Made by a program: the position numbers and the translations under genes
Notes under the pieces: generated by a model
The model's input: only the letters and a program-made list of their open reading frames with translations
Told to the model about the DNA's origin: nothing
The model's database searches: none
Shown: in pieces, positions 26,301 through 34,107 of the stretch
Layout: every line of letters begins with the position of its first letter
How positions within the stretch are numbered: position 1 is the first letter of the stretch
Assembly (NCBI RefSeq): GCF_000741205.1
Contig: NZ_JGYW01000002.1
Location: forward strand, 1-64,000
Direction: 5' to 3'
Origin: Bifidobacterium gallicum DSM 20093 = LMG 11596
GTDB lineage: Bacteria > Actinomycetota > Actinomycetes > Actinomycetales > Bifidobacteriaceae
DNA: 64,000 nucleotides

Positions 26301-27908
26301 ATGCCCATCAACAAAGCAATATATGCGGCAATAAGCCATTTGATGCCCAATGCCAAGCACACGTATCGTCTGCAACGCGTCATGGAGGACGTCGGCGCAA
26401 AAATGGAACGGGGACTAGCGCATATTTGCGATTCGCAAGACATCAGCATCACACTCAACGACGGCTACGACTTGCAGTTGCGCGTGTTCACGCCATTGAT
26501 CAGCAAGAACGAATACCGCTGGTCACAAGACTTGCAGGCAGACAAGAAGACGCTCAAAGAAAACGCCAAAAAGCTCAAAGAAGCCCGTAAAATAAGACTG
26601 CGCGAAGACGAAGAGGCCTTGCGCATTGACGAGGCGCAAGCCAAAGATGAGCATAAGCATGGCGAAACGCTTGAAGCCCGCGAATCCGACAATGAAGCCA
26701 AAATTCTTCGCGACGTCATCGCCATGGAACGCGCCGGACAGCCCATTGATTTGCAAGGCACCATCCTGTTCATGCATGGCGGCGGTTGGGCCACCGGCAG
26801 CGCCGAACTGTACACGGACGCTTGCGCCAATCTGGCATTGCAAACACAACGTCGCGTCATCTCAATCGATTACCGTCGCGCCCCCGACCACCGCTACCCC
26901 ACGCCTGTCGAAGACTGCTATCAGGCCGCCGTGGCGTTGTATCAAGGCACAATGCCAATCCCGGCCGTGCCCGACCATCCTGAAGTAAGCCAGCACATCG
27001 ACCCCGATGACATCGTGCTGTTCGGCGATTCCGCCGGTGGCAACCTTGCCGTGGCCATCACACTCATGGGCCGCGACCGTGGCACGTTCCAAGTCAAGCA
27101 GCTCATGGCCTTGTACCCATGCCTGAACAACGATTACAACCCCGCCACCTCACCATACGATTCAGTACGCGAGAACGGCCGTGACTACCTGCTGACCGCC
27201 CGCGACATGATGGACTATCTCGAGATGTATCGCAGCAACATCCCCGATTTGCTCGACCCGTATTTCGCCCCGCTCAACGAACAACACCTCGAGCACATGC
27301 CACGCACGCTGATCATCAGCGCCGAATACTGCCCGCTGCGCGACGAAGACGAACATTTCGCCCACCTGCTGCAAGACGCCGGCAACGACGTGCAGTGTTA
27401 CCGCATGCGCGACGGCGTGCACGGCTACTTCCTGTATCCGCGCATCTCGCCGCTCGTCAGTCGTACTTACAAGGTCATCGACCATTTCCTGGACGGCGTT
27501 CCATTCTCCACAATGGAAACGGACAAGGAAGCCAAGGCTTCAGCCAAACAAGCCGCCAAGGAAGAGGCCCAGCAGGCTCGCGAAGCCGCCAAACAGGCCG
27601 CCCAACAGGAAGCCGAGCTCATCGAACGTGCCGAGGGTGCTGCCATCATCGGCACGGCAACGGGAGCCACCGCCGGCGTCAACGAGGCAGGCGTCAACGA
27701 GGCAGGCATCACCCAAGCAGACCTCACCAAGACAGGCGCCACCTCCCGCGACGTTACGGACGCGATTGAATCCGCGGTTCGCGCTACAACAGCATCAGGA
27801 GTCACACCAGCTGACACAACAGAAGGGATCGATGCGACCGATGAATCGGCTGCATCACACGCTAAGGAGCAGGATCAGGAATGGCAGATCATTCTTGGTA
27901 CCGACTAG
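26301..27908 (+). CDS. alpha/beta hydrolase fold-3 esterase/lipase with long C-terminal extension
   Basis: A 535-residue protein starting at the ATG at 26301 (MPINKAIYAAISHLM) after GGAAGGTGGA. It belongs to the hormone-sensitive-lipase-like group: oxyanion motif HGGGW (His159), nucleophile Ser244 in GDSAGG, an acidic residue in CPLRDEDEHF and the catalytic His in DGVHGYFLYP. An unusual charged insertion of about 75 residues rich in Lys/Glu/Arg splits the N-terminal part before HGGGW, and the last 140 residues are Ala/Lys/Glu-rich low complexity. It overlaps the next gene by 28 bases and so is translationally coupled to the acyltransferase-like protein. Natural substrate unknown, probably a short acyl ester. 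Confidence 0.88.
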   Translation: MPINKAIYAAISHLMPNAKHTYRLQRVMEDVGAKMERGLAHICDSQDISITLNDGYDLQLRVFTPLISKNEYRWSQDLQADKKTLKENAKKLKEARKIRLREDEEALRIDEAQAKDEHKHGETLEARESDNEAKILRDVIAMERAGQPIDLQGTILFMHGGGWATGSAELYTDACANLALQTQRRVISIDYRRAPDHRYPTPVEDCYQAAVALYQGTMPIPAVPDHPEVSQHIDPDDIVLFGDSAGGNLAVAITLMGRDRGTFQVKQLMALYPCLNNDYNPATSPYDSVRENGRDYLLTARDMMDYLEMYRSNIPDLLDPYFAPLNEQHLEHMPRTLIISAEYCPLRDEDEHFAHLLQDAGNDVQCYRMRDGVHGYFLYPRISPLVSRTYKVIDHFLDGVPFSTMETDKEAKASAKQAAKEEAQQAREAAKQAAQQEAELIERAEGAAIIGTATGATAGVNEAGVNEAGITQADLTKTGATSRDVTDAIESAVRATTASGVTPADTTEGIDATDESAASHAKEQDQEWQIILGTD

Positions 27909-29332
27909 ACAACGTCGGCAAATTCTATTCCTCCCAGGCCGGGCGCTCGCTGCAGACCGTGTTCCGTTACGCGGCCGGCTTGGTGGACGACATTGACGCG
28001 GATATCTTGCAGCACGCGCTCGACCGCGCCGTGCGCCGCTTCCCGAGTTTCAACGTGCGCTTGCGCAACGGCTTGTTCTGGCATTATCTGGAGCAATCCG
28101 ACGAGCAACCGCAAGTCGAGCCTGAGCATCTGCCGATCTGCTCGCCGCTGCACCACGGCCCGATGAGCACGCTGTTCCGCGTCACTTACTACCGCGACCG
28201 CATCAATTTGGAAGTCTCGCACATGATTTCCGACGGCCGCGGCGCGTTGAACTTTTTCAAGGCGATTCTGCATGAATACATTGCCGAGCGTTACGACGTG
28301 CCGGACGTGCCCAGCGAGTATCTGGGTTCCGACTCCGACAAGGCCGAGAACAGTTTCGACAAGTTCTACGACCGCAACAAGAAAACCGGCCAGCCCACCA
28401 CAAAAATTTTCCGCATTCCAGGGTTCAAGGACCGCTCGGCTCCCACGTTTTTGGAATATCACGTGAGCGTGGACGCCATACTCAACCATGCGCATTTGTG
28501 TGGGGCCTCGCTCACGTCGTTCCTCATTGCCGCAATCATCTGCTCGATTCGCAGCACAATGCCAACGCGCAGCCGCAACCGTGCGATCCGCGTTGACATT
28601 CCCGTGGATTTACGCAAGTTCTACAGTTCAGAGACCGTACGCAATTTCTATGGCATGACCTATGTAGCCGTCACTCCAGGCGACGACGACATGTCACTGG
28701 AAGACATGGCGCGCGAGGTGCAGCAGCAATTGCGTAGTGCTGCTGGCCGTGAGCGCGTTGAGGGCTACATGAATACGATGGTCGGTTTGGAGAAGAACGT
28801 GGCGTTGCGTTTAGCTCCTTCCCCAATCAAGGATTGGGCGTTGGAGGCCGCGCAGCATGTCACCGAGCATTCGACCACGACGACCGTGTCGAGTGTGGGC
28901 CGTTTTGAGCTTGACGAACGACTCCAGCCGTTTGTGCATACGGCCAACTTCCTGACGACTCCAGGTGGCTTGAATTTCACGATCATTTCGTGCAAGAACA
29001 ACCTGTCGATTGGCGTTTCCTCGGTATATCACACGCTCGATATTGTCAAGAATCTCGTGCGTTTGTTTGCCACGCTCGGCATTGAGGGCTACATCAATAT
29101 CGCGGGCGCCAATGTGGAGCAGACCTTCCCGGCTTCCCACAAAGGTTCCGACCACCGCGCTTTGGCTGCGGAAGACCGTGAGGAAGACGAGCTCATTGAC
29201 ACGTCCGGTTCCGTCAATGATATTGATTCCTCTGGCGCATCCAATCCCGTCCCCACCGCCGCCACCGCCCACGATGCTGGAGCCCTGAAGCCAGATATGC
29301 GATCCGACCACACTGAAGGGAGCGAGCAATGA
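27881..29332 (+). CDS. HxxxD-type acyltransferase (condensation/alcohol acetyltransferase-like)
   Basis: A 483-residue protein from the ATG at 27881 (MADHSWYRLDNVGKFYSSQA). The CoA-dependent acyltransferase superfamily motif HMISDG (His114, Asp118) follows RINLEVS, as in condensation domains, and a later NFYGMTYVAVTPG and SSVGRF match the DFGWG-like region location. No carrier-protein or adenylation domain is attached. Families of this type make esters or amides from acyl-CoA. The N-terminus overlaps the hydrolase gene and its stop overlaps the next start (ATGA). The conserved trio of hydrolase, acyltransferase and DUF6320-like protein suggests synthesis or turnover of an acylated envelope lipid (inference). 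The C-terminal 70 residues are acidic and low complexity. Confidence 0.75.
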   Translation: MADHSWYRLDNVGKFYSSQAGRSLQTVFRYAAGLVDDIDADILQHALDRAVRRFPSFNVRLRNGLFWHYLEQSDEQPQVEPEHLPICSPLHHGPMSTLFRVTYYRDRINLEVSHMISDGRGALNFFKAILHEYIAERYDVPDVPSEYLGSDSDKAENSFDKFYDRNKKTGQPTTKIFRIPGFKDRSAPTFLEYHVSVDAILNHAHLCGASLTSFLIAAIICSIRSTMPTRSRNRAIRVDIPVDLRKFYSSETVRNFYGMTYVAVTPGDDDMSLEDMAREVQQQLRSAAGRERVEGYMNTMVGLEKNVALRLAPSPIKDWALEAAQHVTEHSTTTTVSSVGRFELDERLQPFVHTANFLTTPGGLNFTIISCKNNLSIGVSSVYHTLDIVKNLVRLFATLGIEGYINIAGANVEQTFPASHKGSDHRALAAEDREEDELIDTSGSVNDIDSSGASNPVPTAATAHDAGALKPDMRSDHTEGSEQ

Positions 29333-29988
29333 GACGCTGCATGGCCTGCGATGTGGATTACACGGGACATATTGAACGTTGCCCGTTGTGCCAAAGTGAT
29401 TTGGTCGGTGACGCCGTGCCGGGTGTGCTGCCACGTCAGATACCATTCTTGAAACCTCGGCGTTTGGCCACACAACTGTTGTTGTTCATCACTGGTGTGG
29501 TCATTGTGCTGATTGTGTTTTTCGCCTACCAGTTCCATTGGGATTGGCCTGATGTGATTGCGTCATTGTTCTCGTGGCTTGTGCTCATGCTGCTCGTCGT
29601 CAATGCCGTAGCGCATGATGTGCGGCCATTGCGCCTATGCTTCCGGCTGCCGTATTTAATCTTGCTGGCCAGTCTCGTTTGGCTGCTGTTCACGAGGAAT
29701 CTGATCATTACGCAATTTGTGATCCCAATCACGTGGCTGGCCTCGTTCGCCTATGACGCCGTGGTGCTCGTAGTGCTGCGCGACCGTGCGATTGACCGCT
29801 ATTTCAAGTATTTGATATTCGACATCATCATGGGTGCCGTGCTACTCGTCATGATTCCGCTCGGCTGGGCGCCTTGGCATCTGCTGGTCGTCATCAACGC
29901 CGCTGTGGCCGCAATCATGCTGTTGAGCCTCGTCATCTTCGCCCATCGCCAGATCGGCGACAACTTCCACCGCCAATTCAGCGCCTAA
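29329..29988 (+). CDS. zinc-ribbon integral membrane protein, DUF6320-like
   Basis: A 219-residue protein whose ATG overlaps the previous stop codon (ATGA at 29329-29332). The N-terminus holds a four-cysteine zinc ribbon, MRRCMACDVDYTGHIERC then PLCQSDLVG, followed by about six hydrophobic helices with few charged residues. This zinc-ribbon plus membrane layout matches DUF6320 proteins, which are known to neighbour alcohol-acetyltransferase-like and alpha/beta hydrolase genes; that association is from memory. The zinc ribbon could dock the two soluble enzymes to the membrane (inference). Followed by a strong terminator, so it is the last gene of the operon. Confidence 0.75.
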   Translation: MRRCMACDVDYTGHIERCPLCQSDLVGDAVPGVLPRQIPFLKPRRLATQLLLFITGVVIVLIVFFAYQFHWDWPDVIASLFSWLVLMLLVVNAVAHDVRPLRLCFRLPYLILLASLVWLLFTRNLIITQFVIPITWLASFAYDAVVLVVLRDRAIDRYFKYLIFDIIMGAVLLVMIPLGWAPWHLLVVINAAVAAIMLLSLVIFAHRQIGDNFHRQFSA

Positions 29989-30018
29989 CCACCCAGCAAT
30001 CCCATCCATACCAAAACA

Positions 30019-30054
30019 AAGTCCCCATTGACTGCATGCCAATGGGGACTTCTC
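30019..30054 (+). terminator. terminator of the hydrolase-acyltransferase operon
   Basis: A perfect 12-bp stem AAGTCCCCATTG (30019-30030) with CAATGGGGACTT (30040-30051), then TCT. It lies 30 bases after the last stop codon of the operon. Confidence 0.8.
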
Positions 30055-30112
30055 GTATCCACGCACCGCACTCAGACTATGTTCCAGCGCATGTACTCTC
30101 TCAAATATGCAA

Positions 30113-30164
30113 TATACTTCATATCCATCCAGATTTCGAATGAGATATGAAGTATACTTCATAT
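30113..30164. promoter_or_regulatory. 20-bp perfect palindrome plus a third half-site
   Basis: ATATGAAGTATACTTCATAT at 30145-30164 is a perfect palindrome. A further copy of its right half, TATACTTCATATC, lies at 30113-30125 and also forms an inverted repeat with 30144-30156. The spacing between equivalent half-sites is 40 bp. The sequence is AT-rich unlike its surroundings. It could be an operator or a recombination site; it also forms the first codons of the DUF4143-like remnant. Confidence 0.55.
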
Positions 30165-30499
30165 TTGACAGAGGCCAGCAGCTGGAAGGCATCGTTTTCA
30201 TTGAGCTGCTCCGGCGCGGCTATCAGGTCCATGTGGGTCGCATGGGTTCAACGGAGATTGATTTTGTGGCCGAACGCGGGCAGCAGCGTTGGTATATCCA
30301 AGTGACGTGGAGCATGGCCAATGAGGTTACGCGGGAGCGTGAACTCGCGCCATTGCGCCAAATCACCGACGCGTTCCCGCGCTTGGTGCTCACGATGGAC
30401 CGCACCGATGTGGGCACTGGTGTCACCGCTGACGGCATTCAGATTATGCACGCGGTGGATTGGCTGTTGGGAGAGGGGACGCTCCCGGGTCAGTACTGA
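30139..30499 (+). pseudogene. C-terminal remnant of a DUF4143 AAA ATPase
   Basis: About 119 residues from MRYEVYFIFDRG to the stop at 30499. The stretch IVFIELLRRGYQVHVGRMGS, TEIDFVAERGQQRWYIQVTW and RELAPLRQI-PRLVLTMD matches the nuclease-like C-terminal part of AAA ATPases with a DUF4143 domain (usual length 380-450 residues): the ExxRRGY, EIDF and IQVTW elements resemble a PD-(D/E)XK core. The ATPase half is missing and there is no ribosome site, so it is a truncated gene. Its last ten bases overlap the convergent YolD gene. Full-length relatives are common accessory genes of unknown role. Confidence 0.7.
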
Positions 30500-30903
30500 A
30501 TATCGACGATGTTGGTCAGGGCGATGCGGGAGTCGTCGTCCATGATCAGGACTTTGGCAGTTTGGTCAAAATGGTGGATGATGCCTTCGGTCACGAGATA
30601 GTCGCCGCCGTCTTTGCGGCCGTCAGGCTCGAAATGCGTGATCGTCACCCACGGCTGCGACGCCAACTGGCCGAGTACGGCGATAAGTTTCTCGTTGAGT
30701 TCAAGTTGCTCGTCAGGACCCAGCGTCACCCGCACTTTGGTACGGCGCGCGGTTTCGTCAATCGTGGCTTCGAATCCTTTGAGCGCGGCAAACGGCATGA
30801 ATTGTGCCGCACGGTTGTGCATCGTCATATGTGGATGTTTGCGTGATTGGTGGTGGGGCAGATTGATGATGTCGTCATACCGGTCGCTATGTTCCAGGCT
30901 CAT
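30490..30903 (-). CDS. YolD-like protein
   Basis: A 137-residue protein starting MSLEHSDRYDDIINLPHHQS at 30903, with a start codon that overlaps the stop of the polymerase gene (30900-30903). YolD-like proteins, known from Bacillus and relatives, carry the patterns DRYDDIINLPHHQSxxHPxM and DRAAQFxPFAALxGFE, here seen as NRAAQFMPFAALKGFE. They are small partners of Y-family polymerases induced by DNA damage, with a presumed UmuD-like role. The coupling to the polymerase gene and the LexA box upstream agree with that. Confidence 0.9.
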   Translation of the reverse strand: MSLEHSDRYDDIINLPHHQSRKHPHMTMHNRAAQFMPFAALKGFEATIDETARRTKVRVTLGPDEQLELNEKLIAVLGQLASQPWVTITHFEPDGRKDGGDYLVTEGIIHHFDQTAKVLIMDDDSRIALTNIVDIQY

Positions 30904-32552
30904 GCGTGGTGTCCTCCAATCTGCGTATTGCGTTCCTTCGTGCGTGCGGCTGCATCCAAATCCATGCCTTTGAGCACGGCGTTGGCGCCAAATCGTTGCT
31001 TGACGTCCAGCAGCGCACGCTGCACGCGCGTCTCAACTTCGTCTTGTTCGCGATGTTGGCGCTGCCGCTCAGCTTCGGCATCGTCGAGACCTTGAGCCGT
31101 GAACAGGTCGGGCTGTTCATACTCGGCGGTGGATAAGGGCTGCTCGACAACACGATCCGTAGGTGAGGCGGCGGCATGGTTGGGGTGGTGAGTTATGGAA
31201 GGTTCGCGGAACTCAGTATGGTCGCCCTGCTGCGGACGCGTACGCAACGCAACGAGACGCAGACGGCGAACCTGCAGATCGGGATCGGTGATGGAGCGGA
31301 AGATGCTGAGCATCGACTCGCGGATGGCCGACGCGGCCGCGGTGAACCGGCCCAAATTGAGTGAGCCGTGCACGCCTTTGGGGCGCAAACGGCCGTACCG
31401 GTCGCGAGACACGGCACCCGCTTCACCCCCTGAACCAGCCACGCGGAACGAGCCTTCCATGGCGATTCCCTCACCGGACCCTGCGAACGTTTCATAACCA
31501 ATGGCCAGCTCCACACGGTCCGTAACCCAGCCTTTGTCGACCAATGACAACGCGAGTTCGTCGGCCATTTCGGCCACCACGAGGCGTGCCTCATCATGCG
31601 CGTATCCGCGCGGCAGCACCTGACCGACGCTCAGCGAGGAATCGGCGGGACGGTAGGCCTTGATATCAGCGATTGTGCACGGTTCCCACCCCCAGGCATG
31701 GTCGATCAGCAGTTCGGCGTTGACGCCGAACATGCGGTACAACAAGTCCTCGTTGTAGTAGTCGTTGGGCCCACCCAACGAACAGCGCGCAATATCGCCC
31801 ATCGTACGCAAACCCAAGCGTGCCAAACGGCGTGCAATACCGTTGCCCACACGCCAAAAATCAGTCAACGGACGGTGGTCCCACAGCAGATGACGGTAGG
31901 AGGATTCATCGAGCTCGGCGATGCGCACGCCGTCTGCATCCGCCGGAATGTGTTTGGCCACAATGTCCATCGCGACTTTGGCCAGATACATGTTCGATCC
32001 CACGCCAGCCGTGGCTGTGATGCCTGTTTGACGCGCGATGTCGGCAACAATGCGTCGCGCCAGTTCATGCCCCGTGCACCGGAAATACGTCAGGTAACGC
32101 GTGGCGTCAATGAATACCTCATCAATCGAGTACACATGCACATCATCAGCTGACGCATAGTGCAAATAAATGTCGTAGATGCGTGCGCTCATCTGCATGT
32201 AATAGGCCATGCGCGGCTTGGCAATGATGAATGACTCACGCAACGTCGGGTCGGAAGCCAGCTCGGTGGCGTTCGCGGAAACGTTGGGGCTCAACCGCCT
32301 GGACGGCGCGCGCAGGCGGCGTTGCTCGTTGACGAGCTGCATGGCCTGCTCAACCTCAAACAGGCGTGCACGGCCTTTGATGCCATGGGCTTTGAGCGAT
32401 GGTGAAACGGCCAGACAGATTGTTTTGCTCGTGCGGGCCGCGTCGGCCACCACAAGATTCGTATCAAGCGGGTCCAAACCCATGGCGACGCACTCGGCTG
32501 AAGCGTAAAACGACTTCAAATCGATAGCCAGATAGGTGCGTTCGCGTTGCAT
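30900..32552 (-). CDS. Y-family DNA polymerase (UmuC/UvrX-like)
   Basis: A 550-residue translesion polymerase from the ATG at 32552 (MQRERTYLAIDLKSFYAS); ATGs at 32561 and 32564 are alternatives because the ribosome-like GGAGGG adjoins the chosen start. The metal-binding AIDLKSFYASAE, YSIDEVFIDAT and helix-hairpin-helix RVGNGIARRLARLGLRTMGD are all intact. The C-terminal 130 residues (after the little finger) are variable, with a possible beta-clamp peptide region near QPDLFTAQ. It is the first gene of an operon with YolD and lies 24 bases from a perfect SOS box at 32576-32589, so it is predicted to be induced by DNA damage via LexA. Confidence 0.92.
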   Translation of the reverse strand: MQRERTYLAIDLKSFYASAECVAMGLDPLDTNLVVADAARTSKTICLAVSPSLKAHGIKGRARLFEVEQAMQLVNEQRRLRAPSRRLSPNVSANATELASDPTLRESFIIAKPRMAYYMQMSARIYDIYLHYASADDVHVYSIDEVFIDATRYLTYFRCTGHELARRIVADIARQTGITATAGVGSNMYLAKVAMDIVAKHIPADADGVRIAELDESSYRHLLWDHRPLTDFWRVGNGIARRLARLGLRTMGDIARCSLGGPNDYYNEDLLYRMFGVNAELLIDHAWGWEPCTIADIKAYRPADSSLSVGQVLPRGYAHDEARLVVAEMADELALSLVDKGWVTDRVELAIGYETFAGSGEGIAMEGSFRVAGSGGEAGAVSRDRYGRLRPKGVHGSLNLGRFTAAASAIRESMLSIFRSITDPDLQVRRLRLVALRTRPQQGDHTEFREPSITHHPNHAAASPTDRVVEQPLSTAEYEQPDLFTAQGLDDAEAERQRQHREQDEVETRVQRALLDVKQRFGANAVLKGMDLDAAARTKERNTQIGGHHA

Positions 32553-32575
32553 ACCCTCCATCATACCCGCGTTAT

Positions 32576-32589
32576 CGAACATATGTTCG
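32576..32589 (-). promoter_or_regulatory. LexA SOS box of the polymerase-YolD operon
   Basis: CGAACATATGTTCG is a perfect 14-bp palindrome and an exact match to the Gram-positive/actinobacterial LexA consensus CGAACRNRYGTTYG. It lies immediately before the Y-family polymerase gene on the minus strand. Confidence 0.93.
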
Positions 32590-32630
32590 ACTCAGTGTGG
32601 CGGCCGCAAGCACACAAGTCCACATACACA

Positions 32631-32668
32631 GCACCCCATATGCGGCGCATATGCCACATATGGGGTGC
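32631..32668. promoter_or_regulatory. 12-bp hairpin between the surface protein gene and the polymerase promoter
   Basis: GCACCCCATATG (32631-32642) pairs perfectly with CATATGGGGTGC (32657-32668). It may stop transcription of the downstream neighbour or act as a barrier; there is no clear T run on either strand. Confidence 0.4.
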
Positions 32669-32701
32669 GACGGATGGTTCACAAGCCTTTCGGTTGAACC
32701 G

Positions 32702-33424
32702 TCACTCGATCACGTCAAGCGGCTGCTCGTCCACATGCTCGATCGCGTAATCAGCTTGGGACTTCGTATACAAGTCGTTGCTGATCAGGTACTGCTTGAT
32801 CTCATCATTCGTGTACGACGACCACTGCTTGTAGGACTGGGCGGCCCGCACGGCGTTCTTGTTCCAATCCACACTAATGTTCTTCATTGCGTAATCGGCG
32901 TCAGCACGCGAGAAGTGGTCGACGGTCACAAGCTGGTTATAGGTGCCGGCCTGGCTCAAATACAGCACGTTGGCATACAGCTGGGCGGCTTCAAGCGCCT
33001 GCTGCTTGTCGCTGGTTTGCGAGCGCACGTCCTTCTGCCGTTCCTGGCGGTCCAGGAACTGTTCGATGCGTTCACGCTCGATTTCAGTGTTTTGCGAGCG
33101 CTCCTGCAGTTTGTCATCGCGCTGTTGCGGCGTGAGCTGCGTGGTACCGTCCGCGTTCGGCATGTCATGCGCGTCACGTTCTTGCAAGTGGACGTTCAAA
33201 ATGGTGGCCAGCACGAGGATGACGCACACCAATGCGACGATGATCCAGAACCACGGCGTCTTGTAGACTTTTTCGCCCGAACCTTCCGGCTTGGCGTTGT
33301 CCACAAACGACACGGGTGGTTGCGTATTGGCTGGCACAGGCTGCGTCGGCTGTGTTGCCGGCTGTGCGGGTTGTGCCGGTTGCTGCGACTGCGGCTGATT
33401 AGACTGCCCAACATTGTTTTCCAT
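32702..33424 (-). CDS. Ltp-domain membrane-anchored surface protein (two PF07553 repeats)
   Basis: A 240-residue protein. The ATG at 33424 (MENNVGQSNQPQS) follows AAGGAAGG. A Gln/Pro-rich cytoplasmic stretch, with repeated AQPAQPATQPTQP, precedes one membrane helix (TPWFWIIVALVCVILVLATI). The outer part has a coiled coil and two Ltp repeats: ALEAAQLYANVLYLSQAGTY with DADYAMKN, and AVRAAQSYKQWSSYTNDEIK with QADYAIEHV. Ltp domains occur in surface lipoproteins of Gram-positives and in phage superinfection-exclusion protein Ltp of Streptococcus phage TP-J34. No lipobox is present here; it is anchored by the helix. A role in phage DNA-entry blocking is only a possibility. Confidence 0.8.
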   Translation of the reverse strand: MENNVGQSNQPQSQQPAQPAQPATQPTQPVPANTQPPVSFVDNAKPEGSGEKVYKTPWFWIIVALVCVILVLATILNVHLQERDAHDMPNADGTTQLTPQQRDDKLQERSQNTEIERERIEQFLDRQERQKDVRSQTSDKQQALEAAQLYANVLYLSQAGTYNQLVTVDHFSRADADYAMKNISVDWNKNAVRAAQSYKQWSSYTNDEIKQYLISNDLYTKSQADYAIEHVDEQPLDVIE

Positions 33425-33546
33425 CGGGAAACCTTCCTTCAATCACGAATACTGCAATATCCCAACTATCCGAGGCTGATTGTAGGAAGCGAATCACAAG
33501 GAATGCTGATTACGCCTGCAAGCTAAAAATTGTGTGGCGTGCCGCC

Positions 33547-33783
33547 TCAGCCCGACTGGCGTGCCGAATGCGTGGCCAGTTCAAAGTCGCGCGTGAACTG
33601 CGGCACTTGCACATGTTCATCAAGTTCAGGCTGCACGTTTTCTTGTGACATTTCCGCTTCGGGTACGTAGACCGGCAAACCGTCTTCCACAGGGCACGGT
33701 TGCTCGTTTTGCGGATCTGAGGCCTGTCCCGCAACAGCTGCTGCCGCCTGCTTCATCTCGTCATCAGTATCGTGATCGATCAT
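33547..33783 (-). CDS. small acidic hypothetical protein
   Basis: Seventy-eight residues from the ATG at 33783 (MIDHDTDDEMKQAAAAVAGQ); a GTG just upstream at 33786 is possible. GGGGAAG lies upstream. It is acidic, contains no membrane segment and is rich in Pro, Glu and Gln. I recognise no family. It sits upstream of the Ltp-domain gene on the same strand, separated by about 120 bases. Confidence 0.45.
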   Translation of the reverse strand: MIDHDTDDEMKQAAAAVAGQASDPQNEQPCPVEDGLPVYVPEAEMSQENVQPELDEHVQVPQFTRDFELATHSARQSG

Positions 33784-33786
33784 CAC

Positions 33787-34107
33787 ATCCCCGCTTCCCC
33801 TTGTAGAGCTATCCAGAAGCTATCCCGATAGGTACGCATGTGCGTGCACGCGTCACCTGCAGCGCCCCTCACGTTTGCCGGGTTCGCGCTGTTTGCGCCA
33901 TGCCGCACACGTTGTTGCTTGCACGCTATGCCACCAAGTTGGGAAGTTCATGGGAACGCAAGCCGCGGCCGCACCCATCATGTGAGATATCTGTGCTGAT
34001 TTGGCCCCCTAAATCAACAAATGTTGCTAGGGTTTATCTGGTAGCGAATCCCTTGACTCTCCAGTGAGACATCCGGTGAAATTCCGGTTGATGGAAGGAG
34101 CTTTGGC
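33787..34107 (+). promoter_or_regulatory. purF leader region
   Basis: A 320-base gene-free region ahead of purF. It contains GTTGCTAGGGT at 34023-34033 (like the purC motif), and the ribosome site GGAAGGAG at 34093-34100. The stretch GATTTGGCCCCCTAAATC at 33997-34014 carries a short inverted repeat. No riboswitch fold is recognised. Confidence 0.4.
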
